A stretch of DNA of 64,000 nucleotides, taken from the NCBI RefSeq assembly GCF_037893015.1, contig NC_133666.1, forward strand, positions 1,827,467 through 1,891,466, written 5' to 3'. Numbering within the stretch: position 1 is the first letter of the stretch; each line of letters starts with the position of its first letter. This DNA is from Macrotis lagotis. Its lineage: Eukaryota; Chordata; Mammalia; Peramelemorphia; Peramelidae. Positions 1-12,467 of this stretch are shown piece by piece. The notes under the pieces are model-generated. The model saw only the letters and a list, made by a program, of their open reading frames with translations, ran no database searches and was not told where the DNA came from. The position numbers and the translations under genes were made by a program.

Positions 1-1013
1 AATAGCATTTCTTTCTATGATAATATTCACTATCTCTTTCTTGTTTCTTTTTATTTCAAAATAAGGTCCCTTTGAACATTTATTTTACTAATTCTTCTTG
101 AAGTAACTTTCTCTGTCTCTTAGTCCTTTTTCTAAAAATCCAAAACAAAATGAGGCTACCCAAGGAACTCTTTTAAGGCAGTATTTATCTAACTTTCTGG
201 TTCTTCCCTTGAGCCTGCTTTCTGCCTGTGTTACAATAGATAATATGTTCCCTCCCTCCTCACTCCTAGGTTGTCTCCTGAGCACTTAAAGAGGGATTTT
301 TATTTTGATTAAAAAGGAATGGATTATGGAGGCCAAACTACTCACCCTGTTATTCTACCATTATGAGAAAGCCCCCCCCTCCTTGTTTATGTTTCCCTTC
401 TCTTCCCAGTTCTCCATGATTCTGTGGCGCTAGAATATTTTTCCCCCACTCTCTTTTAGAAAAAGGACCTAGGTAGCTTATTGACAGACAACGGTAAGCA
501 AGCATGGGGGGAGGGGGAGATAGGGGGAGGATGGGGATCAGGAGAGAGAGAAGACAAGAGAGAGACCAGGGCCAGCAGCAACAGCAGAGACAGGAGAGCC
601 TGAATTGCGCTCCTGCATGGGCAAAAAAGCTTGGGCTCCCAGCTCCTTGGAGGATCACTTTCATGGGGCCTGGAATGGTGTCCAAGCTCTCTTTTCATCC
701 AGTCCAGCCTGAGAGCCTTTGCTTATGGAAAAATTTGGGCTGATCCCCTGCAGGGTTGGGGGTCTGAGTCTTCAACTTCTTCCACCTATCCAAGAGCTTA
801 AGGAAGCTCAGAGAGGGCTTCTGGGGAGTTGAGGCCACTGGCCCACTGGCACTAACCTTGGCAGGGTGGACTCTTCAATTCAGCCAGTGATCACTCCCCT
901 TTACACTATCAGGAGAATCCCGAGTAGTTGAGAGTCTGGCTCATGCTCTCAAGAGCCTCTGCCAGTCTAGATTCCCTATAGAGCATCAGTTTCTATCTAT
1001 TAGCCAGCCCCAC
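1..1013. other. unassigned sequence
   Basis: No repeat or gene was recognised. The stretch has a purine-rich patch near 500-600 and a C-run at 367-374. The open frames overlapping the purine patch are low-complexity and are not believed to be genes. Confidence 0.5.
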
Positions 1014-3665
1014 ATGAGGAACTTTGAGAAATGGGTATTTCCTAAGAGGGTATACAAAGGACAGTTGGGTCAAAGCATTCTACCAACCAAAAAGAAAGGA
1101 AATTTTAGGCCAATCTCCCTAATAAATATTGATGCAAAAATCTTAAATAAAATCTTAGCAATGAGACTGCAGCAAGTTATTACTAGGATAATAACTATCT
1201 TAGTAATAGTTCCTAGGGTGGCAACCATGATCAGGTGGGATTGATATCAGGCAGGCGGGGAGGGCTCAATATTAGAAAAACACTCAACATAACTGGACGA
1301 ATCGATAGCAAAGCCAACAGAAATCATGATTATCTCAATTGATGCTGAAAAAGCCTTTGATAAAATACAACATCCATTCCTATTAAAAACACTAGAAAGT
1401 TTAGGAGTAAATGGAGTTTTCCTTAAAATAATAAATGGTATCTATCTAAAACCACCAACAAATATTATATTTAATGGGAATAAACTCAGAGCGCTTCCAA
1501 TAAATTCAGGGTGAAACAAGGATGCCCATTATCATCATTACCATTCAATACAGTATTAGAAATGCTACTTGCAGCAATAAGAGAAGAAAGAGAAATTGAA
1601 GGAATCAGAATTGGCAAAGAGGAAGCCAAACTTTCAATCTTTGCAGATGATATGATGGCATACCTAGAGAACCCGAGAAAATCATCTAAAAACCTCCTGG
1701 AAACAATTAACGAATTCAGCAAAGAAGCAGGATACAAAATAAACCTACATAAATCATCAGCATTTCTATATATGAACAATAATACACAAGAGCAAGAGAC
1801 AGAAAGAGAAATTCCATTTAAAATAACTGTAGACAACATTAAATACTTGGGAATCTACCTCCCAAAACAAACCCAGAAATTCTATGAACACAATTATAAA
1901 GCTCTCCTCACCCAAATAAAGTCAGATCTAAATAATTGGGAAAATGTCAAATGCTCATGGTTAAGTCCAGTTAATACAATAAAAATGACAATTCTACCCA
2001 AATTAAATTACTTACTCAGTGCCATAGTAATCAAACTACCAAATAACTACATTACCGAGCTAGAAAAATAGTAACAAAATTCACCTGGAGCAACAAAAGG
2101 GCAAGAATAGTGAAGGAACTGATGAATAAAATGTAAAGGAAGGTGGACTAGCTCTTCCAGATCTAAAACTTTACTATAAAGCAGCAGTCATCCAAACTGC
2201 CTAGTACTGGTTGAGAAACAGAGGAATGGATCAGTGGATTAGGACACGCTCAAAAGAAACTGCAGTCAATGACTACATCAATCTACTATTTGACAAACCC
2301 AAAGACATCAGCTTCTGGGATAAGAACTCACTATTGGACAAAACTTGTTCGGAAAACTGGAAAATAGCATGGCAAAAACTTGGCATAGACCCACATCTCA
2401 CTCCCTATAGCAAAATAAGGCCAAAATGGGTACAGGGTTTAGATATAAAATGCGACACCATAAATAAATTAATAGACCAAGAAATACTCTATTAGAGCTA
2501 TGGAAAGGGGACAAATTTATGACCAAATAAGAATTAGAGCACATCATGAACTGCAAAATTCTTTTGACTATATTAAATTAAGAAAATTTTTGCACTAATA
2601 AAATCAATGCTGCCAAAATTAGAAGAGAGCAGAACACTGGAAAACAATCTTCACAACTAGGGGTTCTGATAAAGGTCTCATTTCTAAAATATATAGAGAA
2701 TTGCATCAGATTTATAAGGTTATAAGTCATTCCCCAATTGAGAAATGGTCAAGGGATATGAACAGTTTTGAAATAGGGAAATTAAAGCTATACATAATCA
2801 TATAAAAATGCTCCAAATCATTTTTCATTAGAGAAATGCAAATTAAACCAACTATGAGGTCTCACCTCACACCTATCAGATTGACCAAGATGACAAAAAG
2901 GGAAGATGATCAATATTGGAGAGCTTGTGGAAGGATTGGGACATGAATATATTGCTGGAACTATGCCCAGAGAGCAATAAAACTGATTATACTTTTGGCC
3001 CAGCAATTCCAATTCTAGGGCTATATTCAGCAGAAATCATAAAAAATAGAAAAAGTCCCATATGTTCCAAAATATTCACAGCAGCTCTTTTTTGTAGGGG
3101 CAAAGAATTGGAAATTGAGGAGATGCCCAACCATTGGAGAATGGTTGAACAAGTCATGGTATATCAATGTTATGGAATACTATTGTTCTATAAGAAATCA
3201 TGAATATTCAGTCTCTAGAGAAGCATGGAACAAATTACAGGAACTGAGGCAGAGTGAAGGGAGTAGAACCAAGAGAACACTGCACACATGAACAACAACA
3301 TTGTGAGATGATCAACTAGGATGGAAGCAGCTCCTCTCAGCAGTTCAGAGAGCTAGGACAATCCTAGAAGACCAGCTATGGACAATGTTATCCCCATCCA
3401 GAGGGAGAAAAACAAAACAAAACAAAACAAAACCCTTTAGAATCTGGTGAACACTTTATAAAAATTATCTCCTATGTATCTCTTTCCCTTAATCCTAATT
3501 CCTCATGCCAAAAATGACTAATCTGTAAACATGTTTATCAAAAATATGTATGTACAATGCTAATCTGACTGCTCCCCGCTGAGGGGGGGGGCAGGAAGGG
3601 AGGGAGGAAGGAAATTTTGTAACTTAAAAATAGACATGTGCATATGGATGAAAAAATAAATTAAA
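1014..3665 (+). mobile_element. 5'-truncated L1 LINE, ORF2 reverse transcriptase to 3' end
   Basis: The translation follows L1 ORF2. It starts in the reverse transcriptase domain with [18 protein letters not shown] near 1110, then [14 protein letters not shown] near 1335, then the catalytic box FADDM at 1640-1654 (F for the usual Y). The thumb region and the C-terminal domain follow. The frame is broken: the SG|VKQGC junction near 1512 has lost one base, and further stops lie from about 2070 on. Past 3200 the text is the typical marsupial L1 3' end with a G-rich run near 3580-3610 and an A-rich tail ending about 3665. Upstream ORF1, endonuclease and promoter are absent, so this is a dead 5'-truncated copy. 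Confidence 0.93.
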
Positions 3666-3879
3666 AGAGCATTCTTCCAAAGCCTGGGCATGTTCTCTGC
3701 CAAGGCCATCAGAATCCAGGGAAAGAGGCTCAGGCTTAGAAGGCACATATTGTAAAGGGGAAGTTTGGAGCTTCTGGTTGTTGGAAGGCCACTTCTCCTC
3801 CTCATGGAGGCCTCCTTCATGACCACTCTCTTGGCAGCCTAGGACACTGCCCATCACCCTCTCATCTTGGATCTTTCTT

Positions 3880-5012
3880 CTAAGTCTCCCTCTCTGACCA
3901 CTCTTCTCTTTTGCTGGAACTTCCTTCAGGTCATACTCTCTAACTATGAGAGTCTTTTAGGGCTCTGTCCTGGGCCCATTTTGCTCCCTCTAAACAATTT
4001 CACTCGGGGAATCTCATTGGCACCCATAGACTGAATGACCATCTCTATGGTGCTGATTCTCACCTGTACTTTTCCTGCTCCAACTTATCTGCTGACCTCT
4101 GATCTCCCATCTCCAACTGCCTCTCAGCTGACTCCAGCTGAATGTGCATTAGACATCTGAAACTCAGCATGTCCAAAACAGAACTCATCTTTCTCCATGA
4201 AGCCTCCTCCCCTTCTACCTTCCCTATTATTTCTGTAGAAGTTGACACTATCCCCCCCAGTCCCACAGACTCTCCACCTAAGAATCATCCTGGATTGCTC
4301 ACTATCACTTCCCCCTCCCTGCCGTATCCAATCCTCTCATTTCTGCTTCCATAGCATCTTTTATATACACCCTCTTCTCTCCTCTGATGCTGCTATGCCC
4401 CTGAGGCAGACCCTTATCACCTCACACCTGGACTATTGGAATAACCTGCTGGTGCCTCTGCCTGCCTCCAGTCTACCCCCACACTAATCCGCCCTCTATT
4501 CAACCACCAAAGTGATTTTTCTAAAGGGTAATTCTGATCCGATCACTCCCTTCCTGCAGTGGCTCCCTATTGCCTCCAGTATTAACAACAAAATGCTCTT
4601 TTTGGCACCAAAGCCTTCATCACCTGCCCCTTACTCCCTTCCCAGTCTTTTTATAACTTACTCCCCAACACATGATCTTTGATCCAGCGACACTAGCTTC
4701 CCAGCCTTTCCTTGAACAAGATGCTCTGGGTTCCAGGCATTCTCTTTGGTATCCCACTTGCTCAGGTTGTTCTCTCTCCTCAGCTCTTCCATGGTTTTCT
4801 TTCAGTCCCAGATCCTTCTCTAGGATGCTTTTCCCAATTCTTCTTAACTCTCATGTCTTAATGATTTCCTATTCCTATAATGATATCTAGAGTTGACTTT
4901 GTGAGTATTTGTTGGCAAATTCCCTTGAGGGTAGAGACTATCTTTTACTTTTTTTTTTGTATAGCCAGTGTTTAACTCAGTGCCCAGCACAGAGTAGGTG
5001 CTTCATAAATTT
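3880..5012 (+). mobile_element. L2 LINE, C-terminal ORF and 3' end
   Basis: The text follows the mammalian L2 reverse-transcriptase C-terminus and 3' UTR. Landmarks are a 'gggctctgtcctgggcccat' block near 3960, the 'atgtccaaaacagaactcat' block near 4170, the 'tggctccctattgcctcca' block near 4560 and the L2 tail 'gcccagcacagagtaggtgc' near 4982. The frame is broken in many places, which fits an old copy. Open frames here (for example at 4242-4487 and 4672-4890) are fragments of the L2 ORF. Confidence 0.85.
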
Positions 5013-5030
5013 GTAAAAACTATTTCCTAG

Positions 5031-5180
5031 GGACAGCTAGGTGGTGTAGTGGATAAAGCACCTGCCTTGGAGTCAGGAGTCTCAGACACTTAATAATGAC
5101 CTAGCTGTGTGGCCTTGGGCAAGCCACTTAACCCCATTGGCCTTGCAAAAACCTAAAAAAAACCAAAAACAAAAAAATAC
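5031..5180 (+). mobile_element. W-SINE (tRNA-derived, WSINE1-like)
   Basis: The body runs from a tRNA-like head (agctaggtggtgtagtgga) through the 'gtgtggccttgggcaagcca' block to an A-rich tail ('cttgcaaaaacctaaaa'). It lacks the segment between 'gagtcaggag' and 'tctcagacac' that most copies carry. A 13-bp target-site duplication, aactatttcctag, flanks it at 5018-5030 and 5181-5193. The family name is from memory. Confidence 0.93.
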
Positions 5181-5367
5181 AACTATTTCCTAGAATGGTG
5201 TAATTTTCTGTTTGGTTACTTGAAAAGTCTCATAGTTCCCTTTCCTCAGTGTGACTGGATTGTTCTTGGTGCTCATTGCAATGCAGTGGTCAGCCAATGC
5301 TGTTCCAGGGGTGCTGCTGAGACACTGGTAGGAAAGCCAAACTCTTTCCACATTTCAAAGTTCATAA

Positions 5368-6211
5368 CATGGACGAGTGGCAGAGCCAAGATGTTGGAGT
5401 ATCACAAAGCAATATGACCAAGCTCCCTCCACAAACTCCTCTAAACAGATCTAGAAAATCTGTCAGACTAATCCTTAGTCTGACAAAAAAGGTTCTGTGA
5501 ATTCTTTGGGACTCAGCTCAGCCCAGGGAGATGTGGAAGGATCTGGGTCCAGCCAGTGTCCATGTTCAAGCACCCAAGGAGAGACTGCACTAGGTCAAGA
5601 GGATATACTACAATGATGATAGGTGCCAAGTAGAAGCTTTGCCATCTACCACCAGTCACAGGTTAATTGGGAAACAAAACAAACTCTAATGTTGCACAAA
5701 AATATTGATAATTCTTTCGAGGTGGCAAAGAATGAGAATATGAGGAGGTGTCCTTAAATTGGGAAATGGATGAGCAAGTTATGGTATATAAATGGAATGA
5801 AATACTACTCGTATTATAAAAAGTGTTGAAATGGTTTCAGAGAAACCTGGAAGACTTTTTTGAACTGATTCAGAGTCAAGTGACTAGAACTAGGAGAACA
5901 ATTTTAAAAACAACGGCAACAATATGGTAAAGATAAACAACTTTGACTTAGAAACTGATCAGTATAATCACCAACCAAAATTCTAGAAAACTAGTTTTAA
6001 AAACATGCAGCCTACCTCCTGAGGAAAAGGACTCAGAATGCAGAATGAGGCAAAAAAAATTGGACAAAGCTAATATGAAAATTTGTTTTGGTTGACTAAA
6101 TGGGTTTTGTTGTTCTTTAGTTCTCAGGTGGGAGGGTTTTGCAGTGGGAGGGTAAGAAGTGGACTTTTTGCTTATTGAAAAAATAAAGCATAATTAAAAA
6201 AGAAAAAAAAA
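5368..6211 (+). mobile_element. internally deleted mini-L1 with both ends
   Basis: The left half (5368 to about 5690) matches the marsupial L1 5' UTR ('gtggcagagccaagatg' near 5375). The right half (about 5700-6211) is an L1 3' end, including the region that encodes the AKNW-type ORF2 terminus ('ggtggcaaagaatgag' near 5721) and an A-rich tail. ORF1 and nearly all of ORF2 are missing. A 13-bp target duplication with one mismatch, tcaaagttca(t/c)aa, lies at 5355-5367 and 6212-6224, so the whole 840-bp unit was probably inserted in one event. Confidence 0.75.
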
Positions 6212-6422
6212 TCAAAGTTCACAAGATTATCCATCTCCTGGTCTGAGGGGAGGGAGGAGAAATAGAGACTCTTCTTTTCCTTCCCTCTCCCTTCTCCTCA
6301 AGGACTCCATCTTGTGGGTGTGATTAAAACTTCTGGTCTACCACCGGAATATTTGATTCCCAACTGTTATGTATAAATTTTATATAATTTTATAAATATA
6401 TGACACACATATGCACATCCAC

Positions 6423-6522
6423 ACATCCATCTACCTATCTATCCATCATCTATTTATCACCTATCTATCCATCATCTATCATCTATCTATCTATCTATCT
6501 ATCATCTATCTATCTACCTCCC
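6423..6522. repeat. (ATCT)n microsatellite
   Basis: An imperfect tetranucleotide array of atct/atcc/acct units, with the purest run near 6475-6500. Confidence 0.9.
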
Positions 6523-8265
6523 ATAGGACATAACTGTCTCTACAACCCATTCTGATACATTTCTCATGTAGCATCAGCTCATTTTATTCAATGGCTTTCA
6601 CCCTTTCCAAATTAAGGACTTTTCCCCCATTTACTTTAATGACTTTGTTGATTTGATTTAGTGAAGTGACTTTACCTGGTATCAGGTTGGAGAGGATTTT
6701 ATTAGTTTGTTTAAGTGGCCTGCAGTGATTGATAGATTCAACTTCCCTAGACCACCCCAAAGTCTCTACTCTTCAGAGCCCAGCAAAAGTTAGTGGACCA
6801 GCAGCTTCCTAAAACCCTTAAGCAAGGATGATTGTAGTCCATGCTAGTCAGTTCTGCCCTAAGAGTGTGTGGACAGGTCTGATTCCCTCCATGTTTTGTG
6901 AGAAGGAGAGGGAATGATGGGTCATAAAGGAGGAATACTATTGATAGGAGGCAGAAGATAGGTCTAGGGGATGCCATCTAAAGTGCCAGGGACCATACTT
7001 CCTGTATATTAATTTTATGGACTTGGTCAAATTGCTGCTAGATGTGGCAGAAAACCAACCTCAGCCTTTCCCTGAGAGAGTTCCTTCTGCTGAGCTCTAT
7101 CCAAAATCACAATCAAGTCAGTAAGATGTTAAATTACCATCTCAAATTGCCTCCTCCTTTTGCCTCCTGGGACTGGGTTCTTGTTCCTATGCAGAATGAG
7201 AGGGGGTGACTTCTCATTTTGACTCTCGAGCCTTGTTGGGTAGTGATGTGTCCAAATCATCCACTGAGGTGGAAATGGAAAAAAACCAGCTGCCTATACC
7301 GCTGAGCTGAGTCTCTTCACCTCCCCCATCAAAAGTAAAGGCCCTAGTTGGTCCAAAATGACTGCACCTTTCTCACCCCTCTCATTCACTTTCCTCTTCT
7401 TTGCACCACTGCACTCAACACACTGTTATAAACATTTAGACACCCAATCCTTTTTACCGTCTTGTCCAACATGAAATTGTTAGTACCAAAGGAACATTTC
7501 TGCATTGGCTAAAGAGGTTCACAATTATCAATCATAGCTATATAGTGTATATTCCACTGTGTGACCAAACTGGGGCATGGATTTTTATTTGTTTACAGAG
7601 ATGTAATCTGGTCTGCCCTGTCTTCAGGGAAGCTATGAGTTCTACCTCTGTGGAGAGGAGAAGGACTGCAGCTGCAGGTAGCAACCTAGTGGGGAAGGAA
7701 TGATCAGACCTGGATGGATAATAACATCTTCATTTCTCCCAGTTCCATAAAGGCTATTGGGCTAGACTCTCTACTACACACGGCATATTTGTAATCTAGA
7801 GTTCCCAAAAGAAGTCATTTCCCCTGGTTGTTTCCAATAGCTTACTCTCATTCATTTATCTCCCTTTTACCAAACGCTGATTACACACAAGACAATCACA
7901 AATAGTGAACAAATACATTCATCCAAGCAAACAGAAAATAGAAATCAGGAAACTTATGCAGGTTAAAAGAGAAAATAAAATACAGAAGAGCCAATGAGCT
8001 CTTTGACTCAAGAGTAAGCTAACATTTCAACAGTTCAATGAAGGAGAGAATAATCTTGTCAGAGAAGTCTACTCTTAGCAGTATCTGGAAATGTAGGTGC
8101 TGGGAATCAAGGTAAATGTTGGGGGAGAGGGTTTCCCCCATGTAACTGTGGCTCCAGGGACTCCTGTTAGACTTTCAAAAGTTTGTGTCTTGGTTCTTTT
8201 TTTTCCATCTCTCATTCAAATTCCCTCCTATACAAAATGTTGCTCATTCACAGGTCTCCATCTTC
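6523..8265. other. unassigned single-copy-looking sequence
   Basis: About 1.7 kb with no recognisable repeat, splice-bounded exon or long open frame. Confidence 0.5.
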
Positions 8266-8330
8266 TACATCAGCTGGTCAGTCAACTAGCATTTATTAAG
8301 ACCTACTCTGTGTCAGACACTGTTCCTGAA
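8266..8330 (-). mobile_element. L2 3' tail fragment
   Basis: The plus text 'agcatttattaagacctact' near 8289 is the reverse complement of the L2 3' tail (aataaatgct, gcctggcaca). A short (GGT)n run follows at 8371-8388. Confidence 0.55.
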
Positions 8331-8639
8331 GTCAGATTGGGGTTATAGCACTAAGTTCCCTGCGCAATGAGGTGGTGGTGGTGGTGGGGAGTCCTGCTTG
8401 AACATACAGCTAATGCCTCCTTTACCAGCAGATGAGACCAGAACCACAAATCTATTAGGAAAGTGTTGGACTGGAATAGAATATCAAAGTTAATAACAGG
8501 AAGGAATCCTGCAGTGGGGATGATTTTCATCGCCCCACACAAATTAGTACAATCTGCCACAGACTTGCATACCATCACAGAAAGTAATAGATCCTTGGGA
8601 AACTCTCAGTGGAAGGTGAAGAAGGGGCTTGGCTTCAGG

Positions 8640-8945
8640 GCCATCCAACTTTTAGTGGAAGCAAAGAGACTTAGAACTAGAGGCCCTAAGCTCAAATCCC
8701 AACTCTGCCACTCATAACTTGTGTATGACTTGGAAAAAGTCACTCACTGGAACCCAAATTTCCTCATCTGTAAAACAAGATGGTTAGATTCAGTGTTGGA
8801 ATTCAAAGAAATTAACAACCGATTCACCAAACTCAACACAAAATTAGGTATCGGTTCTCTGGAACCAATGTGAGTCAGCTGAATCCCATCACTTGTTAGA
8901 CTATATGGATTCCGAGGTCCCTTCCAGCTCTATCTTAGGTTCCTT
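8640..8945 (+). mobile_element. MIR/CORE-SINE, interrupted
   Basis: The left part has the CORE-SINE blocks 'aagctcaaatcccaactctg' and 'cctcatctgtaaaacaagat'. The terminal block 'aggtcccttccagctctat' resumes near 8913. About 100 bp between them (8800-8900) do not fit the family and may be an insertion. Confidence 0.7.
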
Positions 8946-9384
8946 TGACCTACTACCTGGAATTCCTGCTCCACTTTCCCTGTGTCTCTCCCTCTGAAGT
9001 TGATGGTTGTTTCTTCCATCTACTGGAAGTCCTTCCTCTGCTACTTGAATTCACCATTCAAGAATGAGAATGAGACATGACCCAGATGGGGGTTAGTTAA
9101 CATATATTAGTTAACATATATTCAACTCTGTTCTCAATTTGACTCATCTGGTTGCAAGGTGAATATTTTAAGCTTCACTAGAATGTAACTTGGGCAATCT
9201 GGCTAGTTAGTTATTTCACATTCGTCTCAGCACTGGATAACTATTGAATCACTCCCAGCATGGCCATGGGTCCAACAAGCATATTTGGTTCTCTTCTTGG
9301 CACTAGCCAGACTCTCTGATGCAGAAGTTTACCATAAACTCCCATTCTCCTACTTCTCCTATTCCTGTAGAAGGCAGGTTCCCA
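8946..9384. other. unassigned sequence
   Basis: No repeat or gene recognised. Confidence 0.45.
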
Positions 9385-10070
9385 ACCTGAGTTGGGAGTC
9401 ATCTTGGACTCTTCATTCTTTCTTACCCTCTATGTTCAAGCTCTTGTTAAGGCTTCTTGACTAACCTTTACAGCTTCCCAATACAGCCCCTTCTCTCCTC
9501 TGCCCCTGCCCCGACCCTGGTGCAGGCCCTCATCCTTACACCTGGATCACTGCAGTAACTGCTGGGTGGTGGTGGTGGTGGCCATGGCTGTCTACCTCAG
9601 GGTTCTTCTCCCCACTCCGGTCCACCCTCCATTCAGCCACCAAAGTGCAGGGCTGATCATGGCTCTCCCTATTCAATAAACCATCTGTACAAATTCTTGA
9701 CTTCTCCACCAGGAACGATCCATCTGAGCATAAGCTTCATGATCCAATTCTACATGGATTTATACAATTTCCCATTTCTAGAATCAATTGTGCCCAACTG
9801 CTTTCATGAAGTCTCTCCTCTTAGCTAAAAGGAGCCTCAGATCTTCTTTGAACCCTCTATCTGGATCTTTCCTTTGCCCTGCTCACAGTGTTTGTATCAC
9901 ACAGTCTTATCTGTGCATATACTGTATCTCCCCCACCCCCACTAGAAGATAAACTACATGAAGGCACAGACCATGGCCTTTTCTTCTTTAAGGCCCTAGC
10001 ACTGAGTTCAGATTTGCACACTGTAGACATTTAAGAATTGAAGTGGATTTTGAAAAATTAATACCTGCAT
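9385..10070 (+). mobile_element. L2 LINE, degenerate 3' region
   Basis: L2 blocks include 'ggagtcatcttggactct', 'ctggtgcaggccctcatcc', 'ccctccattcagccaccaa' and a weak 3' tail near 9990-10060. A (GGT)n run at 9564-9583 lies inside. The copy is heavily diverged. Confidence 0.7.
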
Positions 10071-10529
10071 GAATAAATGGTTATGGGTAAGAGGTCAGAT
10101 GCTAAGCAATAGGACCTCTAACTTGGATGGTTTCCCACCTTTCTTATACAATTCTGGAGAGATTCCTGATCTCATGGGGCTGGGCTTGGGTGGGTGGGAA
10201 GGGTTGGGAGAAAAGGAGTAGCAAGATGGGAGAACTGAGGCACATTTTATTGCATAGAGGCACAAGAGGACTAGGGAAGCTCTGGCCAAGAGGCAGCAAG
10301 GAGAAAGAGTCATGTCTTGGCCTGCATCCCAAAGAGTCTTGGGTCATTCTTTCATTCCATCATTGCAAAGTAAGTTTCTGATGAAAAAATACATTATTGA
10401 TACACATTGTCCTCCTTCATTGTGATAAGAATATTGATGACTCAGAGGACTATCACATGCACTTAACACATCATTCTTCAGGACAATCTGGTATCATGAA
10501 AGGGTTTGACATTAATTAGAAGAAAGAGA
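10071..10529. other. unassigned sequence
   Basis: Nothing recognised. Overlapping open frames at 10095-10381 on both strands have no family resemblance. Confidence 0.45.
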
Positions 10530-10680
10530 ATTCAGGCTCTAGTCTTCCCTAGCCTCCACTTATTCCCTATGTGATCTTGGGTCGCCCACCTCTCCTATCT
10601 CAGGGCTTCAGTTTCCTTCTCTGTAGTGGTTGGATTTGATGATCTCTAGGGTCTTTCCAAACTCTGACATTCTGCGAGTG
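10530..10680 (+). mobile_element. MIR/CORE-SINE
   Basis: Core blocks are 'ccctatgtgatcttgggt', 'cagtttccttctctgtag' and 'tgatgatctctagggtcttt' in the expected order. Confidence 0.7.
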
Positions 10681-11693
10681 AAACTATGCTTCTATATGAA
10701 TCCAAACATCTGGATTTAATTGGAAAAAATGCAGTTGGCTATGTGCTCTTAAATATCCAAATTTGTTCTGTCCCGAGCCTCCTTCTCATCTCCTTCTGCA
10801 TTCTCTCTTTGTGACCTCATCAGTCCTCGAGGCTTCATTTCTTCTCTTAATAAAGGTAACTCCCATATCTAGTGACTACTACCAGAATTGCTTATTTGAC
10901 TATTTCCCAACGGAGGCCCCCATAGGCACCTCAAACTCAATGTGTCCAACATGGAATTCATCATTTTTCCCTCACTTCCTCTACACCCTCTTTCAATTTT
11001 CCTGATTTTGTCGAGGGTGCTATTATCCTTTCAGCCTCCTCAGTGGTATCCTCTGCTTTTCCCTCCCATATTCCCAGTTGTTTCTCCCTCTGCAATCTCT
11101 TTGGCATTTCCCCACCCACACAGCCACCACTCTAGTCTAGACCTTGGTTGGTTGCCTCTTGTCTGAACTAGATGTAGTTCTACTTCTTTGCAACGTCTCC
11201 CTCATTGCTGAGCATTTCCTTTCTTCCCCTCTCCTCAGCTCACATTTCCCTGGTGCTTTCTGTAAGGATCTTCTTCACCCTTTTTGCAAAAATAATGAAA
11301 TCATCCTTCTCCTTCCCAAGACACAAACCCCTCTACCTGCACAAATCATCCCATTTCATCCTGTCCTCTCCAGCAGATTGACTTCTCCCTCATCTCTACT
11401 CTCTTACTATCTTCAATTGCTCTGGCTACTTCCCCACCATCTATAAATATGCTCATATTTGCCCCCATCTTCAAAAAATCCTTCTGTAATCAATCCACCC
11501 TCAACCAACCAACCATTCCTTCTATCATCCCACACTTCATCTCCATTTTGTGACAAACTCTTTGAGAAGTCCATCTCTCTAATAGATGACTAGACTTCCT
11601 TTTCTTTTCCTCTCTTCTTAATTCTATAAAAGTTTGGCTTTTGATCTCATTATTCAACTAAAATGGCTCTCTCCAAAGCTGCCAATGACCTCC

Positions 11694-11850
11694 CTTTTTT
11701 AGTATGTTTTTGCAAGGCAAATGGAGTTAAGTGACTTGCCCAAGGCCACATGGCTAGATAATTATTAAATGTCTGAGGCTGGATTTGAATTCAGGTCCTC
11801 CTGACTCCAGGGCTGGTGCTCTATCCACTGAGCCACCTAGCTGCCCCCCA
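11694..11850 (-). mobile_element. W-SINE inserted in L2
   Basis: Reverse-strand W-SINE: A-rich tail complement at the left, 'acttgcccaaggccacat' in the middle and the tRNA-like head complement 'gagccacctagctgccccc' at the right. It splits an L2 sentence ('gccaatgacctc' left, 'agtggtctcttaattgcc' right). The flanking duplication is only loosely preserved. Confidence 0.9.
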
Positions 11851-12144
11851 GTGGTCTCTTAATTGCCATATCTACTAATGGCCTTTTCTCAGTCCTCCTC
11901 CTTGGACACTGTTGAGCAAACTTTCCTCCTTAATACTCTGTGCTCTAAGTTGCTATTCCCTCTTGATTCTCCTCCTACCTATCTGACGATACTTTTTAGA
12001 TTCATTTGCTGAATAGTCATGTAGATCGTGCCTTCTAACTCTGCATGTCTCACAGGGATCTCTCCCAGGTCCTCTTCTCCCTAACCCATCAGTTCCCATG
12101 GACTCAATAATCTCAATGCCGATAAGTCTCAAATCTACTTTTCT

Positions 12145-12467
12145 GTGATGTGATGTTTGCCCTTCATTCATGAAGAAAACCATAACATTAGGGGAAGTGA
12201 TGCCATGACAAGCATATGAATTGGATTGGAGTGAGGGGATTCTGCGCTAAGTCACCAGCCTCACTTTCTCCTCCACAGTCATCTGGGTCCAGTGGCCCAA
12301 TATGAATCAGTACAACCGAAAATGGCCCTGGATGTGAGGCAATCAGGGTCAAGTGACAGTCCCAAGGTCACACAGCTTGTAAGTGTCAAGTGTCTGAGGC
12401 TGGATTTGGACTCCTGTTCTCCTGACTCCAAGGTTAGTGCACCATCCACTGCACCACCTAGTTGCCC
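12145..12467 (-). mobile_element. T-SINE (SINE with T-LINE-like 3' tail)
   Basis: Read on the minus strand it starts with a tRNA-like head ('gggcaactaggtggtgcag'), has a roughly 300-bp body and ends with the tail 'ttcttcatgaatgaagggc'. Five more copies are in the window, and the tail resembles the 3' end of the LINE pieces at 52134 and 54700. The copy is inserted in an L2. Confidence 0.82.

Noticed and set aside
4142-4890. Short open frames that look like proteins
   Set aside because: They are parts of an L2 ORF in sense orientation, broken by frameshifts.
8368-9583. (GGT)n runs as possible G-quadruplexes or coding Gly/Val repeats
   Set aside because: They are only 5-6 units long with no supporting context.
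10763-11446. Overlapping plus-strand frames of 74-100 codons
   Set aside because: The region reads as degenerate L2, so the frames are fossil LINE pieces and not host genes.
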